Shown here in pieces: positions 25,399-34,032 of a stretch of DNA of 64,000 nucleotides. Numbering within the stretch: position 1 is the first letter of the stretch; each line of letters starts with the position of its first letter. Position numbers and translations under genes: made by a program. The notes under the pieces were generated by a model that did not search any database, was not told the origin of the DNA, and worked only from the letters and a program-made list of their open reading frames with translations. Source of the DNA: Pelagibius litoralis. Lineage in GTDB: Bacteria; Pseudomonadota; Alphaproteobacteria; Kiloniellales; Kiloniellaceae. The stretch is from positions 62,001-126,000 of the forward strand of contig NZ_JAAQPH010000011.1 of NCBI RefSeq assembly GCF_011683915.1, given 5' to 3'.

Positions 25399-27609
25399 AT
25401 GATGAGTGCAGTGAGCCTCCCGCCGACAGGGCCTCTCGACCCCGTCGGCGTTGTCTTGCGACATCTGCGCGAGGGCGAGGATGTGGTTCGCTGTGCGGCG
25501 GCCCGCGCCCTCGCTGCCCTGGGGGACAGCAAGGCGGCGCCGGCGCTCGTCGAAGCCTTGCTTGACGAGGATCCGGACGTGCGGATCGATGTCATGGCGG
25601 CCCTCGTGCAGTGTGCGCGGGCCGAAGATGCCGACGCGATCCGCCGCTCCCTGATGGGTGATCCGGTCAAGGAAGTGAAAGTCTTTGCGATCGAAGCCCT
25701 GGGCCGTTTGGCGGACGGGGCATCGGTGCCGTTGCTCTGTGCCCTGGCGAAGGATCGTTGCGGTCATGACGTCGCCTGGGAAGACGATACCGGCATGTGG
25801 GATGAGTGGCTGGATGTGCAGGTTGCGGCGATAGCGGCCTTGGGCGCGATGGGCGCCGGTGATGCGATCGAGACTCTTCTCGAAGCCCGCTCCGACGAGC
25901 TGGGGCAGGAACTCGATGCCGCGGTTTTCAACGCGCTGGCGGAGATTTCCGAGGGCGGCGTTGCCGTTCTGGCCGGCCTGCTGCGCGATAGAAGTGCAGC
26001 GGTGCGGGCCGGGGCTTTTCGGGCGCTGTCGAAAGCCCGTAAAGACGTTCTGATGCCGCTAAGCGGGCTCTTTGCAAAGGATGCGAATGCCGAGATCCGG
26101 CAGCTTGCGATCGGTTGCCTCGATGCGGGGGATCCGCTGGCATCGCGTCTCGCCCTTGCCGATCCGGATGCCGCTGTTCGCCGTGCCGGCGTCGCGGCCT
26201 TTGCTGCGTCGCGTCCGGAAATCGCACAGGCCGCGCTTGGCGACCCCGACGAAGAAGTGAAGGCTATTGCGCTGGAAGCTCTGGTGTCGGGCCCGGAACC
26301 GCTCATCACCGACGACCTGGCCGCCAACACCACGGCCTGGATGGCAAGCGGCGGTCTTCGCCTGGCGACGGCCTGCGCGACGCTGCTGCCGGCGATTGCC
26401 GGGCTTGAGGCCGAGGGTCCGCTTTGCGAAGTCGCTGTCGACGTTCAGCGGCCCCAGGAACTGCGTATCGCCGCCTTGCGTTCGCTTGGCGGCTTTGCCT
26501 CCGACACCACTGTCGAGGTTTTGCGCCGCGCGGCCACGGACCCCGTCAGGCAGGTGCGGGCAGTGGCGCTTGCGTCCCTGGCGGTGCTGTCGAAGGCACC
26601 TGAAAACCCGATGCGCCCGGCAGCGGCAGATCTGCTGATCGCGGCCATAGACGGGCGTCTTTCAGAGCCTGACCCTGAGGCCCGGGGTGCGGACCCGGAG
26701 CAACAGGGCGTGCTGGGCGCGCTGGGCGCTTCGAAGATTGAAGAGGGCGGGGCCGGGCGCATCGTCATATCGCGGGACGGCGAAATTCTTCCGGCAGATG
26801 GGCCGTCAGGTGGCGGGCAGGAAGATGCGCCGGAGAGCAACGTCGTCGAAGGCCGTTTCCCGCGGTCGACATTGGACGCCATTCAAGGCCCTGAGCCCGT
26901 TTCTTCCGAAGCTGAGGGTGAAGCGGCGCCGGATGATGCCGAGGATCTCGCCGCCGGCTACACCAAAAGCCGCCGCCGGCGGGTGGCCGTCGACGGTCCG
27001 GACGACATCGGCGACGATCTTCGTCTGATCGCTTTGGGTGTTGCAGCCGATTGTCCCGGAGAAGGGATCGAGGGGGCTCTGGTGGAGTCGCTCGGATCGG
27101 GCGATTCGGTCCTGCGCATCGCCGCCTTCAAGGCCCTGGCACAGCGCGGTGAGAGCCTGCCGCTGTCGCCGGCGACGGAAGCTGCTCTGGTGACAGCCCT
27201 CGGCGATGTCGAACCGGTGGTCAGGGGCTATGCGGCGCAGGCCGTTGCCGGTTGTTCTGCCGATGCAGCCGACAAACTGCTGGCTTTTCTTGACGATCCC
27301 GATGCGATTGTCCGCGCTGTCGCTTTGCGGCATGCCGCCGCGACGGCGCCTGAGCGGGCTTTTGACGGTCTGCGCGATGACTCGCTCCTCGTCAGGCGCG
27401 CGGCTTTGGAGAGCGTGATTGCGTCCGGTCGTGCCGCCGATCTGGAAAAGGCCATGACGATCTGTCTGGAGGAAGGGCGGGCCGATAGCCTGACCGAGGC
27501 CTGCCGGCAGAGCGTTGCAGCCCATGGCATTCTGCTGTCCATCCTGAATGCCGAGCAGACCGCGCGGCGGCGAACCCAGGCCGCGCTGGAGGCTATTGCC
27601 TCGGCCTGA
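25399..27609 (+). CDS. HEAT-repeat protein, last gene of the iodate-reductase-like operon
   Basis: 736-residue cytoplasmic protein without signal peptide or membrane segment. Residues 20-430 and 530-720 are made of helical HEAT/PBS-lyase-type repeats (such as VRCAAARALAALGD and VRAVALASLAVLS). An acidic, low-complexity linker (about 430-530) separates the two solenoids. GGGAGAAG precedes the ATG at 25399; the longer in-frame ORF starting inside the Mo subunit gene is rejected. The gene follows the Mo subunit by 58 nt with no terminator, so it is probably co-transcribed. It is not one of the four known iodate reductase genes. A scaffold or maturation role for the Mo or Rieske subunit is a guess based only on position and fold. 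Confidence 0.75.
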   Translation: MMSAVSLPPTGPLDPVGVVLRHLREGEDVVRCAAARALAALGDSKAAPALVEALLDEDPDVRIDVMAALVQCARAEDADAIRRSLMGDPVKEVKVFAIEALGRLADGASVPLLCALAKDRCGHDVAWEDDTGMWDEWLDVQVAAIAALGAMGAGDAIETLLEARSDELGQELDAAVFNALAEISEGGVAVLAGLLRDRSAAVRAGAFRALSKARKDVLMPLSGLFAKDANAEIRQLAIGCLDAGDPLASRLALADPDAAVRRAGVAAFAASRPEIAQAALGDPDEEVKAIALEALVSGPEPLITDDLAANTTAWMASGGLRLATACATLLPAIAGLEAEGPLCEVAVDVQRPQELRIAALRSLGGFASDTTVEVLRRAATDPVRQVRAVALASLAVLSKAPENPMRPAAADLLIAAIDGRLSEPDPEARGADPEQQGVLGALGASKIEEGGAGRIVISRDGEILPADGPSGGGQEDAPESNVVEGRFPRSTLDAIQGPEPVSSEAEGEAAPDDAEDLAAGYTKSRRRRVAVDGPDDIGDDLRLIALGVAADCPGEGIEGALVESLGSGDSVLRIAAFKALAQRGESLPLSPATEAALVTALGDVEPVVRGYAAQAVAGCSADAADKLLAFLDDPDAIVRAVALRHAAATAPERAFDGLRDDSLLVRRAALESVIASGRAADLEKAMTICLEEGRADSLTEACRQSVAAHGILLSILNAEQTARRRTQAALEAIASA

Positions 27610-27737
27610 GCGGCTGTTCAGGCAAACTGCCGGACGCTCCACCTTTCCTGTTCGATCCCTGCTCTATTCGATTCTGCCTAATTCCATCCCTCTGTCGTTT
27701 CTCAGGGGCTGCCGCGTGGCGCGGTCTTCGAACCCGA

Positions 27738-27766
27738 TTGACTTAATGGTATAATGGCATATCATT
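27738..27766 (+). promoter_or_regulatory. Promoter with overlapping GntR-type operator
   Basis: TTGACT (27738-27743) and TATCAT (27760-27765) are separated by 16 nt, a plausible sigma70-type promoter for the GntR gene and the island behind it. An inverted repeat AATGGTAT-N6-ATATCATT (27745-27766, 7 of 8 pairs) covers the spacer and -10, as expected for an autorepressed GntR operator. The rest of the 27610-27788 gap shows nothing else of note. Confidence 0.55.
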
Positions 27767-27788
27767 AAAAAAACAGGGATCGGGGATA

Positions 27789-28703
27789 ATGGGCGACAGC
27801 AGCCTCAAGACGGGGGAAAAAACCGACGGCGATGCCGGCCGGCGTTACAGCCGCCTCGACCCCGAGGCCCGGGTCCCGCTTTACCACCAGATTTTCATCA
27901 TCCTGAGAAACCGCATTTATGGCGGTGAGATAACGCCGGGCGATCTGGTTCCGGGCGAGCAGGAACTCTGCCATGAGTTCGGTGTGTCGCGGATCACCGC
28001 GAAACGGGCCCTCAATGAACTGGCGGACGCCGGTTTGGTGGTGCGCGAAAGGGGCCGTGGAACGCGGGTGATCAAGCGCCCGCCGGCACCGGCCGTGACC
28101 GCCTCCATCGAAGGCTGGCTTGAGAATATTTCGCTGATGGGGCTTGCGACCGAGGCCCGGGTTTTGGACTTCGGCTATGTTCCGGCGAACGAGGATATTG
28201 CCACTGCGCTGGGGGTTGAGCAGGGCGCGCAGGTTCAGCGGGCGGTGCGGGTGCGCATCCTTGATGATGAGCCGATGTCGTTTCTGGTCACCTACGTGCC
28301 TGCCGATATCGGGCGCCACTATGATCGCGACGACCTCAACACCACGCCGCTGCTGCATCTGTTGGAGCGGGCGGGCGTCGACGTGGCCTCGGCGCGCCAG
28401 ACGATTTCCGCCACCATTGCCGATGGGGAGGTTGCCGCTGCGCTTTCCGTCCATGCCGGCGCACCGCTGATCGAGGTTCGCCGGGTGGTGCGCGACGGCG
28501 CCGAGCGCCCGGTGGAGTACATCAGGGTGCTCTATCGTCCGGACCTCTATCGTTTCGAGATGTCCATGCGCCGGGTGCAGGAAGAAGAGGGCATGCGCTG
28601 GACAACGCAGGGCGCTGCGCCCTCTGCGGCGGGCGGTCGGTCCAGGAAAGCGCAGGACGATAGCGATCTTCAGCCGCTGGCGGGTGGTGGGCTACATGAC
28701 TGA
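27789..28703 (+). CDS. GntR/HutC-family regulator with UTRA ligand-binding domain
   Basis: 304 residues: an N-terminal winged helix (about 30-94; PLYHQIFIILRNRI, then FGVSRITAKRALNELADAG) and a C-terminal UTRA domain (about 105-250) of the type that binds small metabolites. It starts the catabolic island, overlaps the next gene by 8 nt and has a palindromic candidate operator over its own promoter, so it is the likely local repressor responding to the imported substrate or an intermediate. The last 45 residues are a low-complexity tail (AAPSAAGGRSRKAQDD) beyond the usual HutC length. Confidence 0.88.
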   Translation: MGDSSLKTGEKTDGDAGRRYSRLDPEARVPLYHQIFIILRNRIYGGEITPGDLVPGEQELCHEFGVSRITAKRALNELADAGLVVRERGRGTRVIKRPPAPAVTASIEGWLENISLMGLATEARVLDFGYVPANEDIATALGVEQGAQVQRAVRVRILDDEPMSFLVTYVPADIGRHYDRDDLNTTPLLHLLERAGVDVASARQTISATIADGEVAAALSVHAGAPLIEVRRVVRDGAERPVEYIRVLYRPDLYRFEMSMRRVQEEEGMRWTTQGAAPSAAGGRSRKAQDDSDLQPLAGGGLHD

Positions 28704-30096
28704 GCGGGCGACAGCGGCTGTGCAGGCCGCAGGCAGAGGTTACCTCGACGTCCTGGCCGGGTTTCTTGCAGACCTGCGCTTCGACGACCTGCCGCCTGAA
28801 GTGGTTGAGCGTGCAAGCTGGGTCTATGCCGACTGTCTCGGTGCGATTGCCGCAGGCGCGCAGGAAGAGGAAATGCGCAGCCTGACCCGCAGGCTGGTGA
28901 AAGAAAGCGGTTCCGGCCCGGCCGGCGTCCTGGGCAGCGGCATGACGGCGCCGGCGATGACGGCAGCCTTCCTGAATGGAACGGCCGGTACATTCCTGGA
29001 ACTCGACGAGGGCAATCAGTTCGCCAGGGGGCATCCGGGCATGCATGTCGTGCCCGCACTGGCCGCGTTGTCCCAGCAGGTTGATGTATCGGGGCGTGAC
29101 TTGGTGACGGCCCTGGTTGCCGGTTATGAGGTGGGGTCGCGCATCGGCATTGCATCCAAACTGCGTATGACCATGCATCCCCATGGCACCTGGGGTACGG
29201 TCGGCGCGGCGGTCGCGGTGGGCAAGCTCATGGGCTACGACGCGGCCCGGCTGCGGGAGATCATTTCTCTCTCGACCAGCCTCGGCCTCACCACCAGCCG
29301 CAAGACGATGCTGGAGGGCGGCACGGTCCGCAACACCTTCACGGGTTTTTCCAATCACATCGGCATTCTGGCGCATCACTTGATCCAGGCGGGCTTCAGC
29401 GGCGAAGCGGACGGCCTTGCGACGGTTTACGGCACGGTGATCGCCGAAGACTACCGGCCCGAAGAAATGGTGGCGGACCTCGGCCGGCGTTATGAAATCG
29501 CCCGCAACTATTTCAAGCGCCACGCCTGCTGCCGCTACACCCATGGCACCCTGGATGCGCTGGAGCAGATCGTCCGGCAGCGCGGCGGCCGTCTGCGGCC
29601 TGATGAGATCGAGCGGATCGAGGTTCGAACCTACTCGCTTGCGGCCCAATTGGAGGACCGCGATCCGCGCAACACGCTGGCCGGTAAGTTCTCGGTCCCC
29701 TTTGCCGTGGCGACCACGATCATCAACGGGTCCTCCGGCGTCGACAGTTTCCGCATGGCCAAGATCGGCGATGAAGAGATTCGCAGTCTGGCGCAGCGGG
29801 TCACCCTCAGCGAGGACGCGGCCCTGACTGCGATGATGCCCGAATTTCGGCCCGCCCGCGTCAAGGTCTACCTCCGCGACGGCGCCCTGCTTGAGGGCGC
29901 GACCGATATCAATCGCGGCGACACCGAAGATCCCTACGGTCCCGCAGACCTGACCGACAAGTTCCGCGAAATGGTCGCGCCGCTTCTGGGGGCGGGGCCG
30001 AGCGATGCAGTTCTGCAAAGCTGCCTGCGCTTGGCGGAAGCGGAAAATGCGGGAGACCTGTTGGGGCCTTTTAAAGCCGTTGTGCCGATAGACTGA
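28696..30096 (+). CDS. MmgE/PrpD-family protein (dehydratase/isomerase fold)
   Basis: 466-residue member of the MmgE/PrpD family, which includes 2-methylcitrate dehydratase, cis-aconitate decarboxylase and iminodisuccinate epimerase. Family landmarks include an all-helical N-terminal domain (LPPEVVERASWVYADCLG), the GHPGMHVVPALAAL segment and a C-terminal KVYLRDG strand. The ATG at 28696 overlaps the end of the GntR gene; a GTG at 28684 is an alternative. With an aconitase-like hydratase and a PrpB-like lyase in the same operon, dehydration of an alkylcitrate-like or malate-like acid is a reasonable inference, but the substrate is unknown. Confidence 0.82.
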   Translation: MTERATAAVQAAGRGYLDVLAGFLADLRFDDLPPEVVERASWVYADCLGAIAAGAQEEEMRSLTRRLVKESGSGPAGVLGSGMTAPAMTAAFLNGTAGTFLELDEGNQFARGHPGMHVVPALAALSQQVDVSGRDLVTALVAGYEVGSRIGIASKLRMTMHPHGTWGTVGAAVAVGKLMGYDAARLREIISLSTSLGLTTSRKTMLEGGTVRNTFTGFSNHIGILAHHLIQAGFSGEADGLATVYGTVIAEDYRPEEMVADLGRRYEIARNYFKRHACCRYTHGTLDALEQIVRQRGGRLRPDEIERIEVRTYSLAAQLEDRDPRNTLAGKFSVPFAVATTIINGSSGVDSFRMAKIGDEEIRSLAQRVTLSEDAALTAMMPEFRPARVKVYLRDGALLEGATDINRGDTEDPYGPADLTDKFREMVAPLLGAGPSDAVLQSCLRLAEAENAGDLLGPFKAVVPID

Positions 30097-30135
30097 GCAA
30101 ACAAATCAAAACCTGAAGAACAGGGGGAATAGAAA

Positions 30136-31386
30136 ATGACTAAGGCAAAGCACCCGCTAGGGCGGGGCGTATCGCGTCGCAGGATCATCAAAGGTACGGC
30201 CTCCGTTGCCGCTCTGACCGCCCTTGGCGGATTTCCCAACGTCTTGCGGGCCCAGGGCGCGACGGTCAAGGTCGGCGTCCTTCATCCGGTAACCGGCGCC
30301 ATCGCTTTTGCCGGAACCCAGGCGCGCATCGGTGCGGAGATGGCGATTGAGGAGATCAACAAGGCCGGCGGCATCAAGTCGCTGGGCGGCGCGAAGCTGG
30401 AGCCGGTATTCGGCGACACCCAGGGCAAGCCCGAAGTCGCCGCCACGGAAGTGGACCGCATGGCGCGCGAGGAGATCGTCGCGCTGATCGGCTCTTTTGC
30501 CAGTTCCAATACTTTGGCGACCACCCAGGCCGCCGCGAAACACGGTATCCCCTGCATCGTCGACGTGGCGGTTTCCGACAAGATCGTCGGTCGCGGATTG
30601 GATAATGTCTTTCGCTTCAGCCCGGGCTTCGGCAAGTGTTCCGAGGATGCGCTGAACAACCTCGTCAACATCAACGCCTCAGCCGGCAACTTGGCGAAGA
30701 CGGTCACCATCATCCACGAGGACTCGCTCTTCGGTTCGGGCTTGGCGGGGCTTTTGAACAAGCGCCTGCCGGACTTCGGTTTCGAAGTCATCGAGACCAT
30801 TGCCCATGCAACGCCGACGCGCGACTTCAGCAATGTGGTGACCAAACTCAGGTCGACAAAACCCGATCTCATCGTTCCGGCCAACTACTACAACGAATAT
30901 GTGCTGCTGGCGCGCACCATGCTGCAGCAGAGGATTCAGCCCAAGGCGATTTACTCCGTCCTCGGCGGCGCGGCGTCGAACTACCGCTTCGTCAAAGAAC
31001 ATCCCAAGGCGGCGCAGTACATCATGGATTGCAACCACTGGCCCGACCCGCGCAAGGACGGTACCCAGGCGCTGCGTCAGAAGGTTGAGGCCACCGGCAA
31101 GTTCTTTACCTACGAAGTGCCGATGAACTACGACTGCGTGCGTCTTTTTGCGGACGCTCTGGAACGCGCCGCCTCGGCCGAACGCGGCGCAGTGAAAGCG
31201 GCGCTGTCGTCGGCCAACTGGAAGGGCATGATCATGCCCTATGCGGCTGTCGAGTTCGACGAAAAGGGCCAGAACAAGCACGCGCGGCCGGTCAACACCC
31301 AGATCATTGGCGACGATATCGAGATCATCTTCCCCGATGAGCTGGCCTCGGCCAAGGTTGTCTATCCCATGCCGTCGCGCGGCTGA
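30136..31386 (+). CDS. ABC transporter substrate-binding protein, branched-chain amino acid/amide type
   Basis: 416-residue periplasmic binding protein of the LivJ/AmiC type. The N-terminus has a Tat-like signal (SRRRIIKGTA) followed by a hydrophobic stretch ending at LRAQG. The mature part begins TVKVGVLHPVTGAIAFAGTQ, typical of this family, and shows the two-lobed pattern with FGDTQGKPEVA and IIHEDSLFGSG. A strong CAGGGGGAA precedes the ATG. It feeds the permease and ATPase genes that follow. This family takes amino acids, urea, amides and aromatic or dicarboxylic acids, so the true ligand is best predicted from the catabolic genes downstream. Confidence 0.88.
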   Translation: MTKAKHPLGRGVSRRRIIKGTASVAALTALGGFPNVLRAQGATVKVGVLHPVTGAIAFAGTQARIGAEMAIEEINKAGGIKSLGGAKLEPVFGDTQGKPEVAATEVDRMAREEIVALIGSFASSNTLATTQAAAKHGIPCIVDVAVSDKIVGRGLDNVFRFSPGFGKCSEDALNNLVNINASAGNLAKTVTIIHEDSLFGSGLAGLLNKRLPDFGFEVIETIAHATPTRDFSNVVTKLRSTKPDLIVPANYYNEYVLLARTMLQQRIQPKAIYSVLGGAASNYRFVKEHPKAAQYIMDCNHWPDPRKDGTQALRQKVEATGKFFTYEVPMNYDCVRLFADALERAASAERGAVKAALSSANWKGMIMPYAAVEFDEKGQNKHARPVNTQIIGDDIEIIFPDELASAKVVYPMPSRG

Positions 31387-31451
31387 CGGATGGAAAAGCC
31401 GGACCGGCTGCCGTTGCGGGGCGCCGGTCCGGCTGCTGTGGGAAAAACAAC

Positions 31452-32324
31452 GTGCTAGACCCCATTCTGCTCTGGTCGGGCCTCGTCAACGGGCTGCTGC
31501 AAGGGGCGATCTACGCCCTTGTCGCCCTGGGGCTGACGTTGATCTATGGCGTGCTGCACATCATAAACTTTGCCCACGGCAGCCTGCTGATGCTGGCGAT
31601 GTACGGGGTATTCCTGCTGTTCTCGCAGTTCGGTATCGATCCCTATGCCGCCTTGCCGATCATGGTGGTCGGCATGTTCGTGCTGGGCTATGGCCTGCAG
31701 CGCGGCCTGATCAGCCGGGCCAGTCACGGAAGGGACGAGAACATTCTTCTGGTCACCCTCGGTATCTCCATCGTGATCGAAAATCTCGCCCTCTTCTTCT
31801 TCCAGGGCGACACCCGGACGATCGATGTGCCTTACGCCTTCGACTCGCTTGAGGTCTTCGGGGTCTTTATCGCCATTCCCCGTTTGATTGCTTTTGCTGC
31901 GGCCCTGCTCATTGCCGGGCTGCTGTGGCTGATGATCCAGCGCAGCGACGTCGGCCGGGCGATCCGCGCCGTGGCAAAGGAAAAGCAGGGTGCGCGGCTT
32001 GTCGGCATCAACGTGGAACACATCTACGCCGTCAGCTATGGGGTCGGTATCGCCTGCCTGGGGGCCGCGGCCTGCCTGCTGATGCCGACCTATCTGGTCT
32101 ACCCGACGGTCGGCCATGCCTTCGTTCTGATCGCTTTCACGGTTGTGGTGCTCGGCGGCATGGGCAGCTTCCCCGGGGCCTTGCTGGGCGGCTTGCTGAT
32201 CGGCCTCTGTGAAAGTTTCGGCGGCCTGTTTCTGGGCGAGAGCTTCGGGCAGATCGGCATCTTTCTGGTCTTTATCGTCGTTCTGCTGTTCCGGCCCAGC
32301 GGCCTGTTGGGGAGCAGGGTCTAG
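31452..32324 (+). CDS. Branched-chain-type ABC transporter permease, LivH-like
   Basis: 290-residue inner-membrane permease with about eight hydrophobic segments. The N-terminal GLVNGLLQGAIYALVALGLTLIYG-type start (GLTLIYGVLHIINFAHG) and the GGMGSFPGALLGGLLIG block are hallmarks of LivH. The GTG start has only a weak ribosome site. Its stop codon overlaps the GTG of the next permease by one base, consistent with coupled translation. Confidence 0.9.
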   Translation: MLDPILLWSGLVNGLLQGAIYALVALGLTLIYGVLHIINFAHGSLLMLAMYGVFLLFSQFGIDPYAALPIMVVGMFVLGYGLQRGLISRASHGRDENILLVTLGISIVIENLALFFFQGDTRTIDVPYAFDSLEVFGVFIAIPRLIAFAAALLIAGLLWLMIQRSDVGRAIRAVAKEKQGARLVGINVEHIYAVSYGVGIACLGAAACLLMPTYLVYPTVGHAFVLIAFTVVVLGGMGSFPGALLGGLLIGLCESFGGLFLGESFGQIGIFLVFIVVLLFRPSGLLGSRV

Positions 32325-33286
32325 TGCGCACCCTCGCGGCGATAGCAGTTTTCGGTTTCGCGATGGCGGTGCTGCCGGCCTTCGGGCCCACCGATTTCAT
32401 GTTGTCGTTTCTGACGCTGATGCTGCTCTTCGCCTATCTCGGCCAGGGTTGGAACATCCTCGGCGGCTATGGCGGCCAGTTCTCCTTCGGCAACACCGTG
32501 TTCTTCGGCGCCGGGCTTTATGTGACGGTGATTACCCAGGTGCAGTTCGGGCTCGGGCCCTGGGCGGGCTTGGCCGCGGCCTTGCTGGCCGGGGCTGCCG
32601 TCGCCTTTGCCATCGGCTGGCTCAGTTTCCGCTACGGTCTGCGGGGGTCCTACTTCGCCCTGATCACCCTGGCCTTCGCCGAGGTCTTCCGCATCGTCGC
32701 TAACTCCATTGCCATCACCGGGGCCGGGGCGGGCCTGCAGGTGCCGCTCGATCCTTCTCCCGCGAACCTGCAGTTCGTCGGGCGCGAGGGATTCTACTGG
32801 ATCATTCTGGCGCTGACCGTCGGCTCGCTGCTGCTCGCCTGGCAGCTGGAGCGCTCGCGCTTCGGGGTCTATCTCATCGCCATCCGCGACGACGAAGACG
32901 CCGCCCGCGCCCTTGGCGTCGATATCTTTCGGACGAAGCTTCGGGCGATTGTTCTGGTCGGGGCCATGACCGCGCTTGGCGGGGCTTTCTACGGCCAGAT
33001 GTTCCTCTACGTCGACCCGCATATCGCCTTCGGGGTCTCGGTCTCGGTCGAGGTGTTGCTGGTCTCCATCGTCGGGGGTATGGGGACCGTGTTCGGCCCC
33101 TTGCTGGGGGCCGCCGCCCTTCATACCCTCAGTGAAGTGGCGCGTGAGACCATGGGTGATACGCCGGGCCTCAACCTGGCCCTCTACGGGGCCTTGCTGG
33201 TGGTAATGGTGATGTTCCTGCCCAAGGGCCTTTTCGGCCTTGCCAGCTTTTCGGCCCGGCGCCTGCTCAAGGGGTGGCGTTCGTGA
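32324..33286 (+). CDS. Branched-chain-type ABC transporter permease, LivM-like
   Basis: 320-residue second permease subunit. It carries LivM landmarks (GQGWNILGGYGGQFSFGN, ALITLAFAEVFRIVANS, SIVGGMGTVFGPLLGA). The GTG start shares a base with the preceding stop, and the end overlaps the ATPase gene. It pairs with the LivH-like subunit to form the membrane channel. Confidence 0.9.
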   Translation: MRTLAAIAVFGFAMAVLPAFGPTDFMLSFLTLMLLFAYLGQGWNILGGYGGQFSFGNTVFFGAGLYVTVITQVQFGLGPWAGLAAALLAGAAVAFAIGWLSFRYGLRGSYFALITLAFAEVFRIVANSIAITGAGAGLQVPLDPSPANLQFVGREGFYWIILALTVGSLLLAWQLERSRFGVYLIAIRDDEDAARALGVDIFRTKLRAIVLVGAMTALGGAFYGQMFLYVDPHIAFGVSVSVEVLLVSIVGGMGTVFGPLLGAAALHTLSEVARETMGDTPGLNLALYGALLVVMVMFLPKGLFGLASFSARRLLKGWRS

Positions 33287-34032
33287 TGCTCGAACTAAGA
33301 TCCCTGTCCAAGAGTTTCGGAGGGCTGCTGGCGACCGCGGATGTCAGTCTCGCCGTGCCGGAAGGGCGTATCGTTTCGCTGATCGGCCCGAATGGCGCGG
33401 GAAAGACGACGCTCTTTGCCATAGCCTCCGGCTTTCTGACGCCGGATTCCGGCTCCATCCACTTCCTGGGGCAGGACGTCACCGGCCTGCCGCCCCATGA
33501 AATATGCCGTCTGGGCCTCGTGCGGACCTTTCAGGTGGTGAAGCCCTTTGCCGAGCAGAGCGTGCGCGAAAACATACTGGTCGGCGCTCATCTGCGCCGG
33601 GCTGGGCACCGCGATGCGGCCGAGAAGGCCGATGAGGTGGCGGAACTGGTCGGGATGACCGGGCGGATGGACGATCTTGCGGGCAGCCTGACGATTGCCG
33701 GGCGTAAACGCCTTGAGTTGGCCAAGGCGCTGGCCACCGAACCCAAACTGTTGTTGCTGGATGAAGTTATGGCAGGGCTCAATCCCACTGAGATCGAGGA
33801 GATCATCCCCGTCATCCATCGGCTGCGCGACAGCGGCCTGACCATCATGCTGATCGAACATGTGATGCAGGCGGTCATGAAGCTGTCGGAATACACCTGG
33901 GTGCTCAATCAGGGGCGTCTCATCGCTGAAGGATCCCCACAACAGATCGCCCGCGATCCGGCGGTGATCGAAGCCTATCTCGGCCACGGCCTGGCGGCGC
34001 GCATTGAGGCGGAGAATCGTGCAAATGCTTGA
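33286..34032 (+). CDS. Branched-chain-type ABC transporter ATPase, LivG-like
   Basis: 248-residue nucleotide-binding subunit. Walker A is GPNGAGKTT and Walker B is LLLLDEVMAGLNP. The ABC signature is unusual: the segment reads LTIAGRKRLELAKAL where LivG proteins more often have LSYG or LSGG, a variant seen in part of the family. ATG at 33286, overlapping the LivM stop as TGATG, is chosen over GTGs at 33274 and 33283. Confidence 0.88.
   Translation: MLELRSLSKSFGGLLATADVSLAVPEGRIVSLIGPNGAGKTTLFAIASGFLTPDSGSIHFLGQDVTGLPPHEICRLGLVRTFQVVKPFAEQSVRENILVGAHLRRAGHRDAAEKADEVAELVGMTGRMDDLAGSLTIAGRKRLELAKALATEPKLLLLDEVMAGLNPTEIEEIIPVIHRLRDSGLTIMLIEHVMQAVMKLSEYTWVLNQGRLIAEGSPQQIARDPAVIEAYLGHGLAARIEAENRANA

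Noticed and set aside
27738-27755. TTGACT with the nearby TATAAT as a promoter
   Set aside because: Only 6 nt separate them; the TATCAT 16 nt downstream is the better partner, and the TATAAT lies inside the candidate operator.
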